This document shows positions 51,247 through 60,009 of a stretch of 64,000 nucleotides of DNA, piece after piece. The DNA comes from Oscillospiraceae bacterium (GTDB taxonomy: Bacteria; Bacillota; Clostridia; Oscillospirales; Oscillospiraceae). A program made the position numbers and the translations under genes. The notes below the pieces were generated by a model, which saw only the letters and a program-made list of their open reading frames with translations, made no database searches and was not told the DNA's origin. Positions within the stretch are counted from its first letter, which is position 1. Each line of letters begins with the position of its first letter. The stretch is from NCBI GenBank assembly GCA_022799035.1, contig JAAWNQ010000004.1, positions 42,073-106,072 on the forward strand, given 5' to 3'.

Positions 51247-53355
51247 TTATTCCCCGTCCTTGCGGCCCCGCTCCGCCACGATCTTGTCGGCGATGCTCTT
51301 GGGGATCTCCACATAGCTGTGGGGCTCCATGGAGTACTGGCCGCGGCCCTGGGTGGAGGACCGGAGGTCGGTGGCGTAGCCGAACATGCTGGCCAGAGGC
51401 ACCAGGGCGTCCACCTGCTGGGCGCCGGGGCGGGCCTCCTGGCTCTGGATCTGACCGCGGCGGGCGGTCAGGTCGCCGATTACGTTGCCCAGATACTCGT
51501 CGGGCACGATGACGGAGACCTTCATGATGGGCTCCAGCAGGATGGGGTTGGCCTTCCGCATGGCCTCCTTAAAGGCCATGGAACCGGCGATCTTAAACGC
51601 CATCTCGGAGGAGTCCACCTCGTGGTAGGAGCCGTAGGTCAGGTGCACCTTCACGTCCACCACGGGGTAGCCGGCCAGCACACCGGCCAGCATAGCGCCC
51701 TGGATGCCCTGGTCAACGGCGGGGATATACTCCTTGGGGATCACGCCGCCGGTGATCTCATTGAGGAACTCATAGCCCTTGCCGGACTCGTTGGGCTCTA
51801 CAGTGATGCGGACGTGGCCGTACTGGCCCTTACCGCCGGACTGACGGGCGTACTTGGTCTCCTGATCGGTGGTCTTCTTGATGGTCTCCTTGTAGGCCAC
51901 CTGGGGCGCACCCACGTTGGCCTCCACCTTGAACTCCCGGAGCAGACGATCCACGATGATCTCCAGGTGGAGCTCACCCATGCCGGCGATGATGGTCTGG
52001 CCAGTCTCCTCGTCGGTCCAGGTCTTGAAGGTAGGATCCTCCTCGGCCAGCTTCATCAGGGCGATGCCCATCTTCTCCTGGCCAGCCTTGGTCTTGGGCT
52101 CGATGGCCACCCGGATAACGGGATCGGGGAACTCCATGGACTCCAGAATGACGGGATGCTTCTCGTCACACAGGGTGTCGCCGGTGGTGGAGTTCTTCAG
52201 GCCCACCACGGCGGCGATGTCGCCGGCGTAGACCGTCTCGATATCCTCCCGGTGATTGGCATGCATCTGCAGGATCCGGCCGATGCGCTCCTTCACGTTC
52301 TTGGTGGCGTTGAGCACGGAGGAACCGGTATTCAGCACGCCGGAGTACACCCGCACATAGCTCAGCCGTCCCACGAAGGGGTCGGTGGCGATCTTGAACG
52401 CCAGAGCGGAGAAGGGGGCGTTGTCGTCGGCGGGCCGCTCGTCGGGCTCCTCGGTGTCGGGATTCACGCCCTGGATGGCCGGAATGTCCAGCGGGGAGGG
52501 CATATAATCCACGATGGCGTCCAGCAGCTTCTGCACGCCCTTGTTGCGGTAAGAGGTGCCGCAGGTCACAGGCACGATCTTGTTCTCGATGGTTCCCTTC
52601 CGGATGGCCTTCCGGATCATCTCCTCCGGCACAGGCTGCTCCTCCAGGACCAGCATCATGATCTCCTCGTCGATGTCGGCCACGGCGTCCAGCAGTTTGC
52701 TGCGGTACTCCTGGGCCTTCTCCATCATGTCGGCGGGGATCTCCTCCACCCGCATGTCCTTGCCCATCTCGTCGTAGTAGACGTCGGCGTCCATCTCCAC
52801 CAAGTCGATGATGCCCTTGAAGGTATCCTCGGAGCCGATGGGGAGCTGGATGGGTACAGCGTTACACTTGAGCCGGTCGTGGATCATACGGAGGACGTTG
52901 TAGAAATCGGCGCCCATGATATCCATCTTGTTGACGTAGATCATACGGGGCACCTTGTAGGTGTCAGCCTGACGCCACACAGTCTCAGACTGGGGCTCCA
53001 CGCCGCCCTTGGCGCACATAACGGTGACAGAGCCGTCCAGCACCCGGAGAGACCGCTCCACCTCCACGGTAAAGTCCACGTGGCCCGGGGTGTCGATGAT
53101 GTTCAGCCGGGTCTGGGGGAACTGGTCCTTGGTGCCCTTCCAGTAGCAGGTAGTAGCGGCGGAGGTGATGGTGATGCCCCGCTCCTGCTCCTGAGCCATC
53201 CAGTCCATGGTGGCGGTACCGTCGTGGGTCTCGCCGATCTTGTAGTTCACGCCGGTGTAGTACAGGATACGCTCGGTAGTAGTGGTCTTACCGGCGTCGA
53301 TGTGAGCCATGATACCAATGTTGCGGGTATCCTGCAAAGATACTTTTCTCGCCAT
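51247..53355 (-). CDS. fusA: Elongation factor G
   Basis: A 702-residue translocase GTPase. G1 [34 protein letters not shown] and NKMD motifs, then domains II-V, with the domain IV loop [15 protein letters not shown] and [10 protein letters not shown]. Length and motifs fit canonical FusA rather than a TetM-type ribosomal protection protein. It lies 21 bases after rpsG. Confidence 0.98.
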   Translation of the reverse strand: MARKVSLQDTRNIGIMAHIDAGKTTTTERILYYTGVNYKIGETHDGTATMDWMAQEQERGITITSAATTCYWKGTKDQFPQTRLNIIDTPGHVDFTVEVERSLRVLDGSVTVMCAKGGVEPQSETVWRQADTYKVPRMIYVNKMDIMGADFYNVLRMIHDRLKCNAVPIQLPIGSEDTFKGIIDLVEMDADVYYDEMGKDMRVEEIPADMMEKAQEYRSKLLDAVADIDEEIMMLVLEEQPVPEEMIRKAIRKGTIENKIVPVTCGTSYRNKGVQKLLDAIVDYMPSPLDIPAIQGVNPDTEEPDERPADDNAPFSALAFKIATDPFVGRLSYVRVYSGVLNTGSSVLNATKNVKERIGRILQMHANHREDIETVYAGDIAAVVGLKNSTTGDTLCDEKHPVILESMEFPDPVIRVAIEPKTKAGQEKMGIALMKLAEEDPTFKTWTDEETGQTIIAGMGELHLEIIVDRLLREFKVEANVGAPQVAYKETIKKTTDQETKYARQSGGKGQYGHVRITVEPNESGKGYEFLNEITGGVIPKEYIPAVDQGIQGAMLAGVLAGYPVVDVKVHLTYGSYHEVDSSEMAFKIAGSMAFKEAMRKANPILLEPIMKVSVIVPDEYLGNVIGDLTARRGQIQSQEARPGAQQVDALVPLASMFGYATDLRSSTQGRGQYSMEPHSYVEIPKSIADKIVAERGRKDGE

Positions 53356-53376
53356 AATCTCTTATACTCCTTGATC

Positions 53377-53847
53377 TTACCAGCGGTAGTGGGCGAAGGC
53401 CTGGTTGGACTGGGCCATCTTGTGCACGTCCTCACGCTTCTTCACGGCTCCGCCAACACCGTTGGCGGCGTCCATGATCTCCCCGGCCAGACGCTCCCTC
53501 ATGGTCTTCTCGCCCCGGTTCCGGGCATAGGCGGTGAGCCAACGCAGACCCAGGGTCTGCCGGCGCTCGGGCCGGACCTCGATGGGCACCTGGTAGGTGG
53601 CGCCGCCCACACGGCGGGCCTTGACCTCCAGGGAGGGCATAATGTTCTCCATAGCGGCGGTAAAGGCGTCCACGGGCTCCTTCCCGCTCTTCTCTTTGAT
53701 GATGTCGAAGGCACCGTAGACGACCTTCTGTGCCACGCCCTTCTTACCGTCCAGCATGATGCTGTTGATCAGCTTGGTCACCAGGACGGAATTGTACATA
53801 GGATCGGGCAGAATTTCCCGTTTGGGTACGTTTCCTCTTCTGGGCAC
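53377..53847 (-). CDS. rpsG: 30S ribosomal protein S7
   Basis: A 156-residue S7, the normal length when started at GTG 53847 ([15 protein letters not shown] follows). Family motifs include [19 protein letters not shown] and [18 protein letters not shown]. It nucleates assembly of the 30S head. GGAGGG lies eight bases upstream. An unusually long structured leader separates it from rpsL. Confidence 0.98.
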   Translation of the reverse strand: MPRRGNVPKREILPDPMYNSVLVTKLINSIMLDGKKGVAQKVVYGAFDIIKEKSGKEPVDAFTAAMENIMPSLEVKARRVGGATYQVPIEVRPERRQTLGLRWLTAYARNRGEKTMRERLAGEIMDAANGVGGAVKKREDVHKMAQSNQAFAHYRW

Positions 53848-54102
53848 TTTACTTCCCTCCTTCATATAGGAATGATTTCATAGGTACTCGAAAACCCACA
53901 GGGGTTCCGTGTAAAGACAAGTGCCAGTTGTCTTTCAGTGCCCTGTCAGGAAACGTCGTATCGTAAACGCGTTTCTTGGCAAGGCCGCTGCCTTGCGCTT
54001 CACAGCGCGATGTGATCTTGTTCAGTGTTGACCGCCTTTCAGCGGTCTGGGAGCCTGACCTCAGGGCAAGCTCGCCTTAGAAATGATTTTTCCGAAGAAA
54101 AA
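53848..54102 (-). promoter_or_regulatory. Long hairpin-rich rpsL-rpsG spacer (candidate regulatory leader)
   Basis: This 255-base spacer on the minus strand has several stems: GACCGC / GCGGTC, AAGGC / GCCTT around GCAGCG, GCGCT / AGCGC, and AAAGACAA / TTGTCTTT about 70 bases before rpsG. In enteric bacteria S7 represses translation at the S12-S7 junction; whether that applies here is inference. No open frame or T-box signature was seen. Confidence 0.5.
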
Positions 54103-54525
54103 TTACTTCTTGCCGGCCTTGGGCCGCTTGGCGCCGTACTTGGAACGGGCCTGCATCCGTCCGTTCACGCCCTGGGTGTCCAGAGAGCCGCGGATGATGT
54201 GGTAACGCACGCCGGGCAGGTCCTTGACACGGCCGCCACGGATCATGACCACAGAGTGCTCCTGCAGGTTGTGACCCACACCGGGGATATAAGCGGTCAC
54301 CTCGTAGCCGTTGGTCAGCTTCACACGGGCGATCTTCCGCAGAGCGGAGTTAGGCTTCTTCGGGGTGGAGGTACGAACAGCGGTGCACACGCCTCTCTTC
54401 TGGGGAGAAGGCAGGTCGGTCTCACGGTTCTGAAGGGTGTTCAGGCCGAACTGCATGGCGGGAGAGTTGGACTTGTAGGTCGCCTGCTTACGGCCCTTCC
54501 GAACGAGCTGGTTAAACGTAGGCAT
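54103..54525 (-). CDS. rpsL: 30S ribosomal protein S12
   Basis: A 140-residue S12 of the decoding centre. [12 protein letters not shown] starts the protein, [20 protein letters not shown] holds the Lys that is mutated in streptomycin resistance (wild-type Lys here), and [17 protein letters not shown] is typical. ATG 54525 follows AAAGGAGG. Confidence 0.98.
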   Translation of the reverse strand: MPTFNQLVRKGRKQATYKSNSPAMQFGLNTLQNRETDLPSPQKRGVCTAVRTSTPKKPNSALRKIARVKLTNGYEVTAYIPGVGHNLQEHSVVMIRGGRVKDLPGVRYHIIRGSLDTQGVNGRMQARSKYGAKRPKAGKK

Positions 54526-54622
54526 AATCTTCCTCCTTTCTTCAGTGGTTGCTTTATATTTTAACAGAAAACAGGAAATTTTATCCCATTTCCCGCTAAA
54601 ACCGGTTTCAAAGGGGTTACAG

Positions 54623-54862
54623 TTATAACAAAGCGGTTACAGCCGCTCCCACGGCGATGCCGCAGGCCCGCCCCAATTCCTTCATGGATGGGACAGTTTC
54701 CACCGCCACGCCCAACTGGGCGCACAGTTCGGAAATGGGCTCCGTCACTCTGAGATCCGCATCAGCGGCCAAAAAAACCTTTTGGGCCGAGCCGTTCTCA
54801 ACAGCCCGCCTGACCTGCTTGGCGCCCACGACTTTGACTTTGTTGGAAAGTTCCGTGAGCAT
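54623..54862 (-). CDS. L7Ae-family ribosomal protein (YbxF/YbaB-like)
   Basis: A 79-residue L7Ae/L30e-fold protein ([51 protein letters not shown]). Homologues in Bacillus bind kink-turn RNA. ATG 54862 is chosen since GGGAGGG precedes it; the open frame to 54919 overlaps the promoter. It leads the str operon, as ybxF does in Bacillus. Confidence 0.92.
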   Translation of the reverse strand: MLTELSNKVKVVGAKQVRRAVENGSAQKVFLAADADLRVTEPISELCAQLGVAVETVPSMKELGRACGIAVGAAVTALL

Positions 54863-54925
54863 CCCAAAGTCCCTCCCATCTGAAAATGGGCGCACTTTTC
54901 CCTTTAGACGCCCAAGCAAAGTGAA

Positions 54926-54954
54926 ATTATAGCATAGAGAGATTGGTAAGTCAA
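54926..54954 (-). promoter_or_regulatory. Sigma-A promoter of the str operon
   Basis: On the minus strand TTGACT (54954-54949), 17 bases, TATAAT (54931-54926). It is close to consensus. Confidence 0.88.
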
Positions 54955-54978
54955 GGTTTTTTCGCCTGACAGGGGTAT

Positions 54979-55860
54979 TTATCCTGCAAGGTCAATGATC
55001 TTTCGAAAGACCCGCCCTATCTTGGCGGAGGGGCGACTCCCTCGTTTGGAGATCAGCTCCAGATTCCAGCCAAATTTCTCACTTTCTATGGGGATGACGC
55101 GAAATCCGTCATAGGCGGTCTTTCCTAAAATAAGATGGGTGCTGATCCCCACCGCGCTATGAAAGAGCTCCGCCCGACAGGTATCCCTTACGGTGATGGT
55201 AGTCGCGATGATATCAGGCTCAAACCCTTCGGCCCGGCAGGCTGCGGTCAACTGGTGGTAGGTGCGGTAATTGGGATTGGTGGTGACCAACCTCTGATCC
55301 TTCAGATCCTTGAACTCCAGGGACTCCTTTTGATAGAAGGGGTGCCCCTCATGAACGAAAGCACACAGATGGCCCCGGCGCAGAACCGCGATGTCAAACT
55401 TGTCTGGATCTACCGGCCCCGCGGTGATGGCCATGGCGTACCGCTGGGCCAGCACCTCGCTTTCACACATAAGATCCATAGCGTCCACGCTGGTCAGTCC
55501 CTCCTCCAAGAGAAGCTTCCAGAGCCGATCCATAAAGTCCCTCCCCATGACCTGAGCGGTTCCCATGGCAATCCCCAGGCCGATCCGGGTCTCCTCCCGA
55601 TCTGCGATGCGCTCCAGTTCCTCCTGAAGGAAGCGGGTCTCCTCCAGGATCCGCCGGGCCCGAAGCTGCAGGGCAGCGCCGCTCTCGGTCAGCTCCAGGC
55701 CCTGGCTGGTACGGCGGAAGAGCTGGCAGTCCAGCTCCTGCTCCAGTTTCTTGACGGTCTTGCTCACCCCCTGGGGAGAGATAAAACATTTTTCTGCCGC
55801 CTTGGTGAAATTCTTTGTCTCGCATACGGTAAGATAGCAGGTCAGCGCAGTGATATTCAT
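54979..55860 (-). CDS. LysR family regulator, probable regulator of the 56020-58296 reductase
   Basis: A 293-residue regulator. Its N-terminal HTH (MNITALTCYLTVCETKNFTK, FISPQGVSKTVKKLEQEL) has Q-G-V-S-K in the recognition helix in place of the common Q-P-A-L-S. The effector domain spans about 90-290. ATG 55860 follows AAAGGAGG. It lies directly downstream of the reductase gene on the same strand and has its own promoter inside the reductase terminator. Confidence 0.9.
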   Translation of the reverse strand: MNITALTCYLTVCETKNFTKAAEKCFISPQGVSKTVKKLEQELDCQLFRRTSQGLELTESGAALQLRARRILEETRFLQEELERIADREETRIGLGIAMGTAQVMGRDFMDRLWKLLLEEGLTSVDAMDLMCESEVLAQRYAMAITAGPVDPDKFDIAVLRRGHLCAFVHEGHPFYQKESLEFKDLKDQRLVTTNPNYRTYHQLTAACRAEGFEPDIIATTITVRDTCRAELFHSAVGISTHLILGKTAYDGFRVIPIESEKFGWNLELISKRGSRPSAKIGRVFRKIIDLAG

Positions 55861-55882
55861 GCCCCTACCTCCTTTCTCTCCG

Positions 55883-55942
55883 ATTATAACAGGAAGCGGC
55901 TTCGGTTGGCAAGGGCACATCCCCCCTCCAACCGAAGCCGCT
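55883..55942 (-). terminator. Terminator stem overlapping the LysR promoter
   Basis: AGCGGCTTCGGTTGG (55895-55909) and its exact complement (55928-55942) form a 15-bp stem after the reductase gene. On the same strand TTGCCA (55912-55907), 18 bases and TATAAT (55888-55883) form the LysR promoter, whose -35 and spacer lie in the stem. Confidence 0.7.
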
Positions 55943-56019
55943 CCATTTCTGTGCTCGTCTTTCTGTCACAGCCTGAGCAAGATCTCTCGCCCTCCCCGGC
56001 TGTCTCTGTCCATCAGAGC

Positions 56020-58296
56020 TTATTTTGCCCGAGCTGCGGTCTCGCCCGCCACCTTACCGAAGTAGGCCGCAGTCCCTACCGCCAGGCCGCAGCTGGGATA
56101 CTCCCGGCCACAGAGGCCGGAGAAGGCCACCTCGCCCGCGGCGTACAGGCCTGTAATCGGCTTATCATTGGTATCCAAAACCCGGGCATCCTCATCTATC
56201 ACCAAGCCGCCGTAGGTCACAGTGACAGAGGGATCCAGCCGGAAGGCATAAAGCTCCCCCTCCACGGGGATCATCTTGTGGGCAGGCTTGCCGAAGTCCT
56301 CGTCCTCCCCCTTGGCACACAGAACATTATACCGATCCACCGTGGCCTGCAGCACCGCGGGATCCACCCCGATCTTCTCCGCCAGCTCAGCGGCAGTAGG
56401 AGCGTGGGGGGTGCTGTCCAAGGTCATACCAAATTGAGCGCTCTTGTTCGGATCTGCGGCAGAGGCAATATAGTAGCCGTAGGAGCAGCCGCTCTGGGCG
56501 ATGCCCTGGCCCACATGGTACTGGTAGGTATACTCATTGACCACCCGCTCACCCCGGGCGTTCACGATGAGGCCGGCCTCCTCCTTGATGCCAAGACCGC
56601 AGGTCATGCTGATATAGATGACCTGGGTGGCGGGACTCACTTCCTCTTTGGCGCCGATGGCAGTGGCCATGGCCAGGCCGTCACCCACATTCCCGGCGGG
56701 AACCAGGGTAGAGTAGCCCTTGGAACACTCGTCATAGATGGCCATCTTCTCCCGGTTGGAGGCATAGCCACCGGTGCAGAGGATCACGGACTTGGCGTTG
56801 ACAGTGACCGTGCTACCGTCCTTTTGGGTCCCCTTTACGCCCACCACAGTGTTCTTGCCATCCACCAGCAGCTCCTCGGCACGGCAGTTATAGACGAACT
56901 GAGCCCCGGCTTTCTCCGCCGCCCCGGTCAGGGGAGTGGTGATCTGGGCCCCGTTTCCGCTGCCGCCGGAGACCTGTCCGCCGCCGCCGGCGGGATTGTG
57001 GACCCGCCAGGTCTCGATGGAGCTGTGGATCGCCTCCACATCCTGGAACTTCACGCCCCGATCCTCCATCCAGTACATCAGTTCTGCGGCGTTATCGCTG
57101 TAATTGCGCAAAAGCTTCTCGTTCAGCATCCCCTCGCCCACGCTTCTGAAAAAGTCCATCATCATGTCGGGGGTGTCGTGAATGCCCTGGGCCTCCTGCC
57201 ATTTGGTGCCGGCGGCCACGATCTTACCGCCGCTGCGGGCCGTGGCGCCGCCGGTGATGCCCTGCTTCTCCAGCACTATCACTTTCGCGCCGTTCTCCAT
57301 GGCGGAGATCGCGGCGCACAGGCCGGCAGCTCCTGCGCCTACCACCACTACATCAGCCTCCAGGATCTGATCCTGGGGAGCGGGCTTCTCCACCGGCACG
57401 TTCTTAAGAAGCTCCGGATCTCCGCCCGCTGCAGTGACACACTCCGCCACCGCTGTGACGATAGCCCGGCAGGTCACAGTGGCGCCGGTGATGGTGTCCA
57501 CCGCCAGGGACTGGCTGGCCAAGATCTGGCCAGGCAGCACCTCCGCAGGGGAGGTGGTCAGCCCCCAGGCCAGGCCGTAGGTCTCGCTGATCTCCTTGAC
57601 CTTCACGTCGGTGATGGAGGTCTCATCAAAGGTGGTCTCCATGGTCACCTGGCCCTTGTGGCCCTTGGCTGTAGCGCTGTACGTTCCGGGGGTATACCGG
57701 TTGGCTTTGAGGGACGCCTTGCCCGCGGCCTCATCCAGACATTTCTGAACGGCGGTCTTCACGGCGCCCGAGGTCATGGTGGCCCCGGCCACCCCATCGA
57801 TCTGAGCACCGCCGGTGGTCAGGATCTGTCCCTTCAAGGTCTCCAGGGCGGCGCCGCCAATAGAGGGGGTCTCCTTCTCTCCCAGGATCTCACAGGCTGT
57901 GACCTTCCCGCCAGTCACCGTAACGGTGACCGTCACGTCCCCGCCAAAGCCCTGGGAGGATGCTGTGTAAACTCCATCTCCACCGGCAGCGCTGAAATTC
58001 GGTACGTTTACCAGCTTGGCAATACCGGCGCTCTCAGCCTCCCACTCTACTTGGACGCCCAAGAGTTCACTGAGATAACGCAGAGGCACATAGGTGGTGC
58101 CATCATAGGCAAACACCTCGGCGGCTGATCCATCGGATCTGGTTGGTATAACACTCTGGCCATTGACATTTATCTCCATAGGCGTGACAACAATAGACTT
58201 CTCCACCCCAGCCGCCAGGGCCACCGTTCCCACTACCATAGATACAGACAGGGCAAAGGCGGTAAGGCGTTTTCTTACAGACATTCTCTCCTTCAT
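56020..58296 (-). CDS. Secreted flavin reductase with stalk and two FMN-binding domains before FAD domain
   Basis: A 758-residue exported protein: signal peptide (1-29), stalk domain (31-95, YVPLRYLSELLG), FMN_bind 1 (about 107-185, AGAT, Thr173), FMN_bind 2 (about 201-285, TGAT, Thr273), and FAD_binding_2 domain (314-758, VVVGAGAAG). Two covalent FMN sites suggest an internal electron wire from the stalk to the FAD. The active-site positions read VTYGG and GREYPSCGLAVG rather than HTMGG and NRLGGN, so the substrate differs from the 25003 enzyme. ATG 58296 follows AAAGGAG. The gene is followed by its LysR partner. Confidence 0.9.
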   Translation of the reverse strand: MKERMSVRKRLTAFALSVSMVVGTVALAAGVEKSIVVTPMEINVNGQSVIPTRSDGSAAEVFAYDGTTYVPLRYLSELLGVQVEWEAESAGIAKLVNVPNFSAAGGDGVYTASSQGFGGDVTVTVTVTGGKVTACEILGEKETPSIGGAALETLKGQILTTGGAQIDGVAGATMTSGAVKTAVQKCLDEAAGKASLKANRYTPGTYSATAKGHKGQVTMETTFDETSITDVKVKEISETYGLAWGLTTSPAEVLPGQILASQSLAVDTITGATVTCRAIVTAVAECVTAAGGDPELLKNVPVEKPAPQDQILEADVVVVGAGAAGLCAAISAMENGAKVIVLEKQGITGGATARSGGKIVAAGTKWQEAQGIHDTPDMMMDFFRSVGEGMLNEKLLRNYSDNAAELMYWMEDRGVKFQDVEAIHSSIETWRVHNPAGGGGQVSGGSGNGAQITTPLTGAAEKAGAQFVYNCRAEELLVDGKNTVVGVKGTQKDGSTVTVNAKSVILCTGGYASNREKMAIYDECSKGYSTLVPAGNVGDGLAMATAIGAKEEVSPATQVIYISMTCGLGIKEEAGLIVNARGERVVNEYTYQYHVGQGIAQSGCSYGYYIASAADPNKSAQFGMTLDSTPHAPTAAELAEKIGVDPAVLQATVDRYNVLCAKGEDEDFGKPAHKMIPVEGELYAFRLDPSVTVTYGGLVIDEDARVLDTNDKPITGLYAAGEVAFSGLCGREYPSCGLAVGTAAYFGKVAGETAARAK

Positions 58297-58387
58297 TTTA
58301 CACACTCCTTTTTTATTCTCTCCACATTGACTTTTTTTGGACATATTCATGATAATATAGAATAGGCCCAAAGTAAAACACTATAAG

Positions 58388-58424
58388 GTTGCCTGGTCTC
58401 AACCAATGGTTGAGACCAGGCAAC
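58388..58424. repeat. Perfect 37-bp palindrome between divergent genes
   Basis: GTTGCCTGGTCTCAACCA (58388-58405) and its exact complement (58407-58424) are separated by one base. No T-run follows on either strand, and it lies upstream of both flanking genes, so it is not a usual terminator. Confidence 0.9.
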
Positions 58425-58473
58425 AAAACCACCTGTGCTCCCTCTTTCTCGGCCCCCTTTCCCCACATAAGCC

Positions 58474-58502
58474 TTGACGGTTCTATGGGTCCGTGTTACT
58501 AT
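58474..58502 (+). promoter_or_regulatory. Sigma-A promoter for the first DUF975 gene
   Basis: TTGACG, 17 bases, TACTAT; the transcript would begin almost at the ribosome site. Confidence 0.75.
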
Positions 58503-58526
58503 TTTATCAAAAAAGGAGGGATCTCT

Positions 58527-59525
58527 GTGGATTTTAACCGTTATCAGGTAAAAACCGCCGCCCGGGCCATCCTTCACAGCGTCCGGCCCAGACCCTGGGT
58601 GACCGCCCTTGTATACCGGCTTCTCTCTCTTGTGCTGCCTGCGCTGCTGGGGCTGATCCCCCTGGTCTATGTTCTCTCCTCCATGATGATACTCCTGCCC
58701 CAGGGGAAAGATTACCAGCCACCCGCTGTCCTGAATGCCCTCTTTCCCCTGATCCTCCTGGCCATCAGCGGCGTCATGGCCCTTTTCCGGGCCGGATATT
58801 TCCAATATTGTCTGAAGCTGTGGCGGGACGAGGCAGGCGGCCTTCAGGACCTGTTCCAGGGCTTCCGTCAAATTGCCAAGGTCCTGCCCCTTCTGCTCAG
58901 GCTCCTTCTGTTCTCCTTGCTGTGGTATCTTCCCGGCTTTCTGGCTTTGGGTGGGATCCTTGCGTTCCTGCGTCGCTTTCTCTCCGCTGTGGCGGCCGCT
59001 CCCGCCTGTATCCTCCTTCTGGAGCTGGGCTTCTGGGCGTATCTTCTCAACCGCATCCTCCGCTATGCCCTGGCCCTCCCCCTGCTGATAGATCATCCCG
59101 AATACTCCGCCCGACAGGCTCTGAGGGAGAGCATCCGCCTGATGAAGGGACGGCGGTGGAGGCTGTTTGTTCTGCGGCTGTCCTTCTGGGGGTGGAAGCT
59201 CCTGGCCTTTCTTCTGGCTTATTTTGGAGGCGCCTTGGCCTATATGCTCCCCCTATCCCTGTTCCTCTCCCGCTCTCCCCTTTGGCTCCAAACCCTTAAT
59301 CCGGAGACAGCCCTCCTCCTCTTTCTGCCTCTGTTCGGCATGATGCTCCTGGTCTCCGCCCCCATGACTCTTTGGCTTACGGGATATGAGCAGCTCTCCT
59401 TTGCCGGCTTCTACGACTGGGTCCAGGGCCGCTCCCCCGTCCCTCCGCCGCCCCCCTGGCAGCCTCCCGCCGATGGATATTCCCCCCGTCCTCCAGAACC
59501 CTGGACCCGGTCCGAGGAAGCATAA
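58527..59525 (+). CDS. DUF975 family membrane protein
   Basis: A 332-residue protein with about six membrane segments. The family pattern is clear: DFNRYQVKTAARAILHSVRP at the N-terminus, FRAGYFQYCLKLWRDE, LFQGFRQIAKVLPLLL, HPEYSARQALRESIRLMKGRRWRLFVL and a Pro-rich cytoplasmic tail. GTG 58527 follows AAAGGAGGG. It is a paralogue of the 60010-60939 product. The function of DUF975 proteins is not established. Confidence 0.88.
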   Translation: MDFNRYQVKTAARAILHSVRPRPWVTALVYRLLSLVLPALLGLIPLVYVLSSMMILLPQGKDYQPPAVLNALFPLILLAISGVMALFRAGYFQYCLKLWRDEAGGLQDLFQGFRQIAKVLPLLLRLLLFSLLWYLPGFLALGGILAFLRRFLSAVAAAPACILLLELGFWAYLLNRILRYALALPLLIDHPEYSARQALRESIRLMKGRRWRLFVLRLSFWGWKLLAFLLAYFGGALAYMLPLSLFLSRSPLWLQTLNPETALLLFLPLFGMMLLVSAPMTLWLTGYEQLSFAGFYDWVQGRSPVPPPPPWQPPADGYSPRPPEPWTRSEEA

Positions 59526-59528
59526 AGC

Positions 59529-59570
59529 AAACAGACCATCTGGAAATCTAATTTCCAGATGGTCTGTTTT
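59529..59570. terminator. Bidirectional intrinsic terminator
   Basis: AAACAGACCATCTGGAAAT and its exact complement around CTA, followed by TTTT. Confidence 0.88.
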
Positions 59571-59638
59571 ATAAGGCGGGCTGCTCTTGTGCCCTGCCGT
59601 CCCCTTGCCCTCCAAGGGGACCCCACTCCGATTTTCCC

Positions 59639-59848
59639 TTACTCCCGCTCCAGGTCAAGTTCAAAAAGCTCGTTGGGGGTACATTCCAGCAGGAGACACA
59701 GGGTCTCGATCCGCTCGTAGCGAATAGACCGGGTCTCGTTATCCACCATCCTCTTAAAATTTTGATAACTCATCCCCAGCTGCTTATAGAGCCAATATTT
59801 TGTCTTTCCACGCTTTTCCAGCAACGGCAGCACATTCAGACGCACCAT
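59639..59848 (-). CDS. XRE/Cro-type repressor between two DUF975 genes
   Basis: A 69-residue HTH protein (VRLNVLPLLEKRGKTKYWLYKQ, LGMSYQNFKRMV, ERIETLCLLLECTPNELFEL), the short Cro-like form with the CTPNEL tail. ATG 59848 lacks a strong ribosome site but GGAGG lies at about 14 bases (TGGAGGAGTTAGGAA). It is divergent from the second DUF975 gene, and AGATAATG repeats in the gap are its likely sites. Confidence 0.85.
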   Translation of the reverse strand: MVRLNVLPLLEKRGKTKYWLYKQLGMSYQNFKRMVDNETRSIRYERIETLCLLLECTPNELFELDLERE

Positions 59849-59861
59849 TTCCTAACTCCTC

Positions 59862-59940
59862 CATTATCTCATGTATTGGTTAGATAATGAAAGAAAAAAC
59901 TCCCAAAGGTATAGACTAATACATTAGATAATGTTATAAT
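59862..59940 (+). promoter_or_regulatory. DUF975 promoter with three AGATAATG repeats
   Basis: TAGACT (59912-59917), 17 bases, TATAAT (59935-59940). AGATAATG occurs at 59882-59889 and 59926-59933, the latter in the promoter spacer, and inverted at 59862-59869. It is a plausible operator for the divergent XRE repressor. Confidence 0.65.
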
Positions 59941-60009
59941 CTATAGTGCGGCCGCCATTTTATCCCACATTTTGAGATAGATCTATTTATAGAAAGAGGA
60001 GTGAGCCCT

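Noticed and set aside
51247..53355. Tet(M)-type ribosomal protection protein
   Set aside because: It lies in the str operon between rpsG and tuf and has canonical EF-G length and motifs.
51142..53883. A 913-codon plus-strand open frame opposite fusA and rpsG
   Set aside because: An antisense shadow spanning two clear ribosomal genes; its composition (His/Leu/Gly/Val) is typical of an antisense reading.
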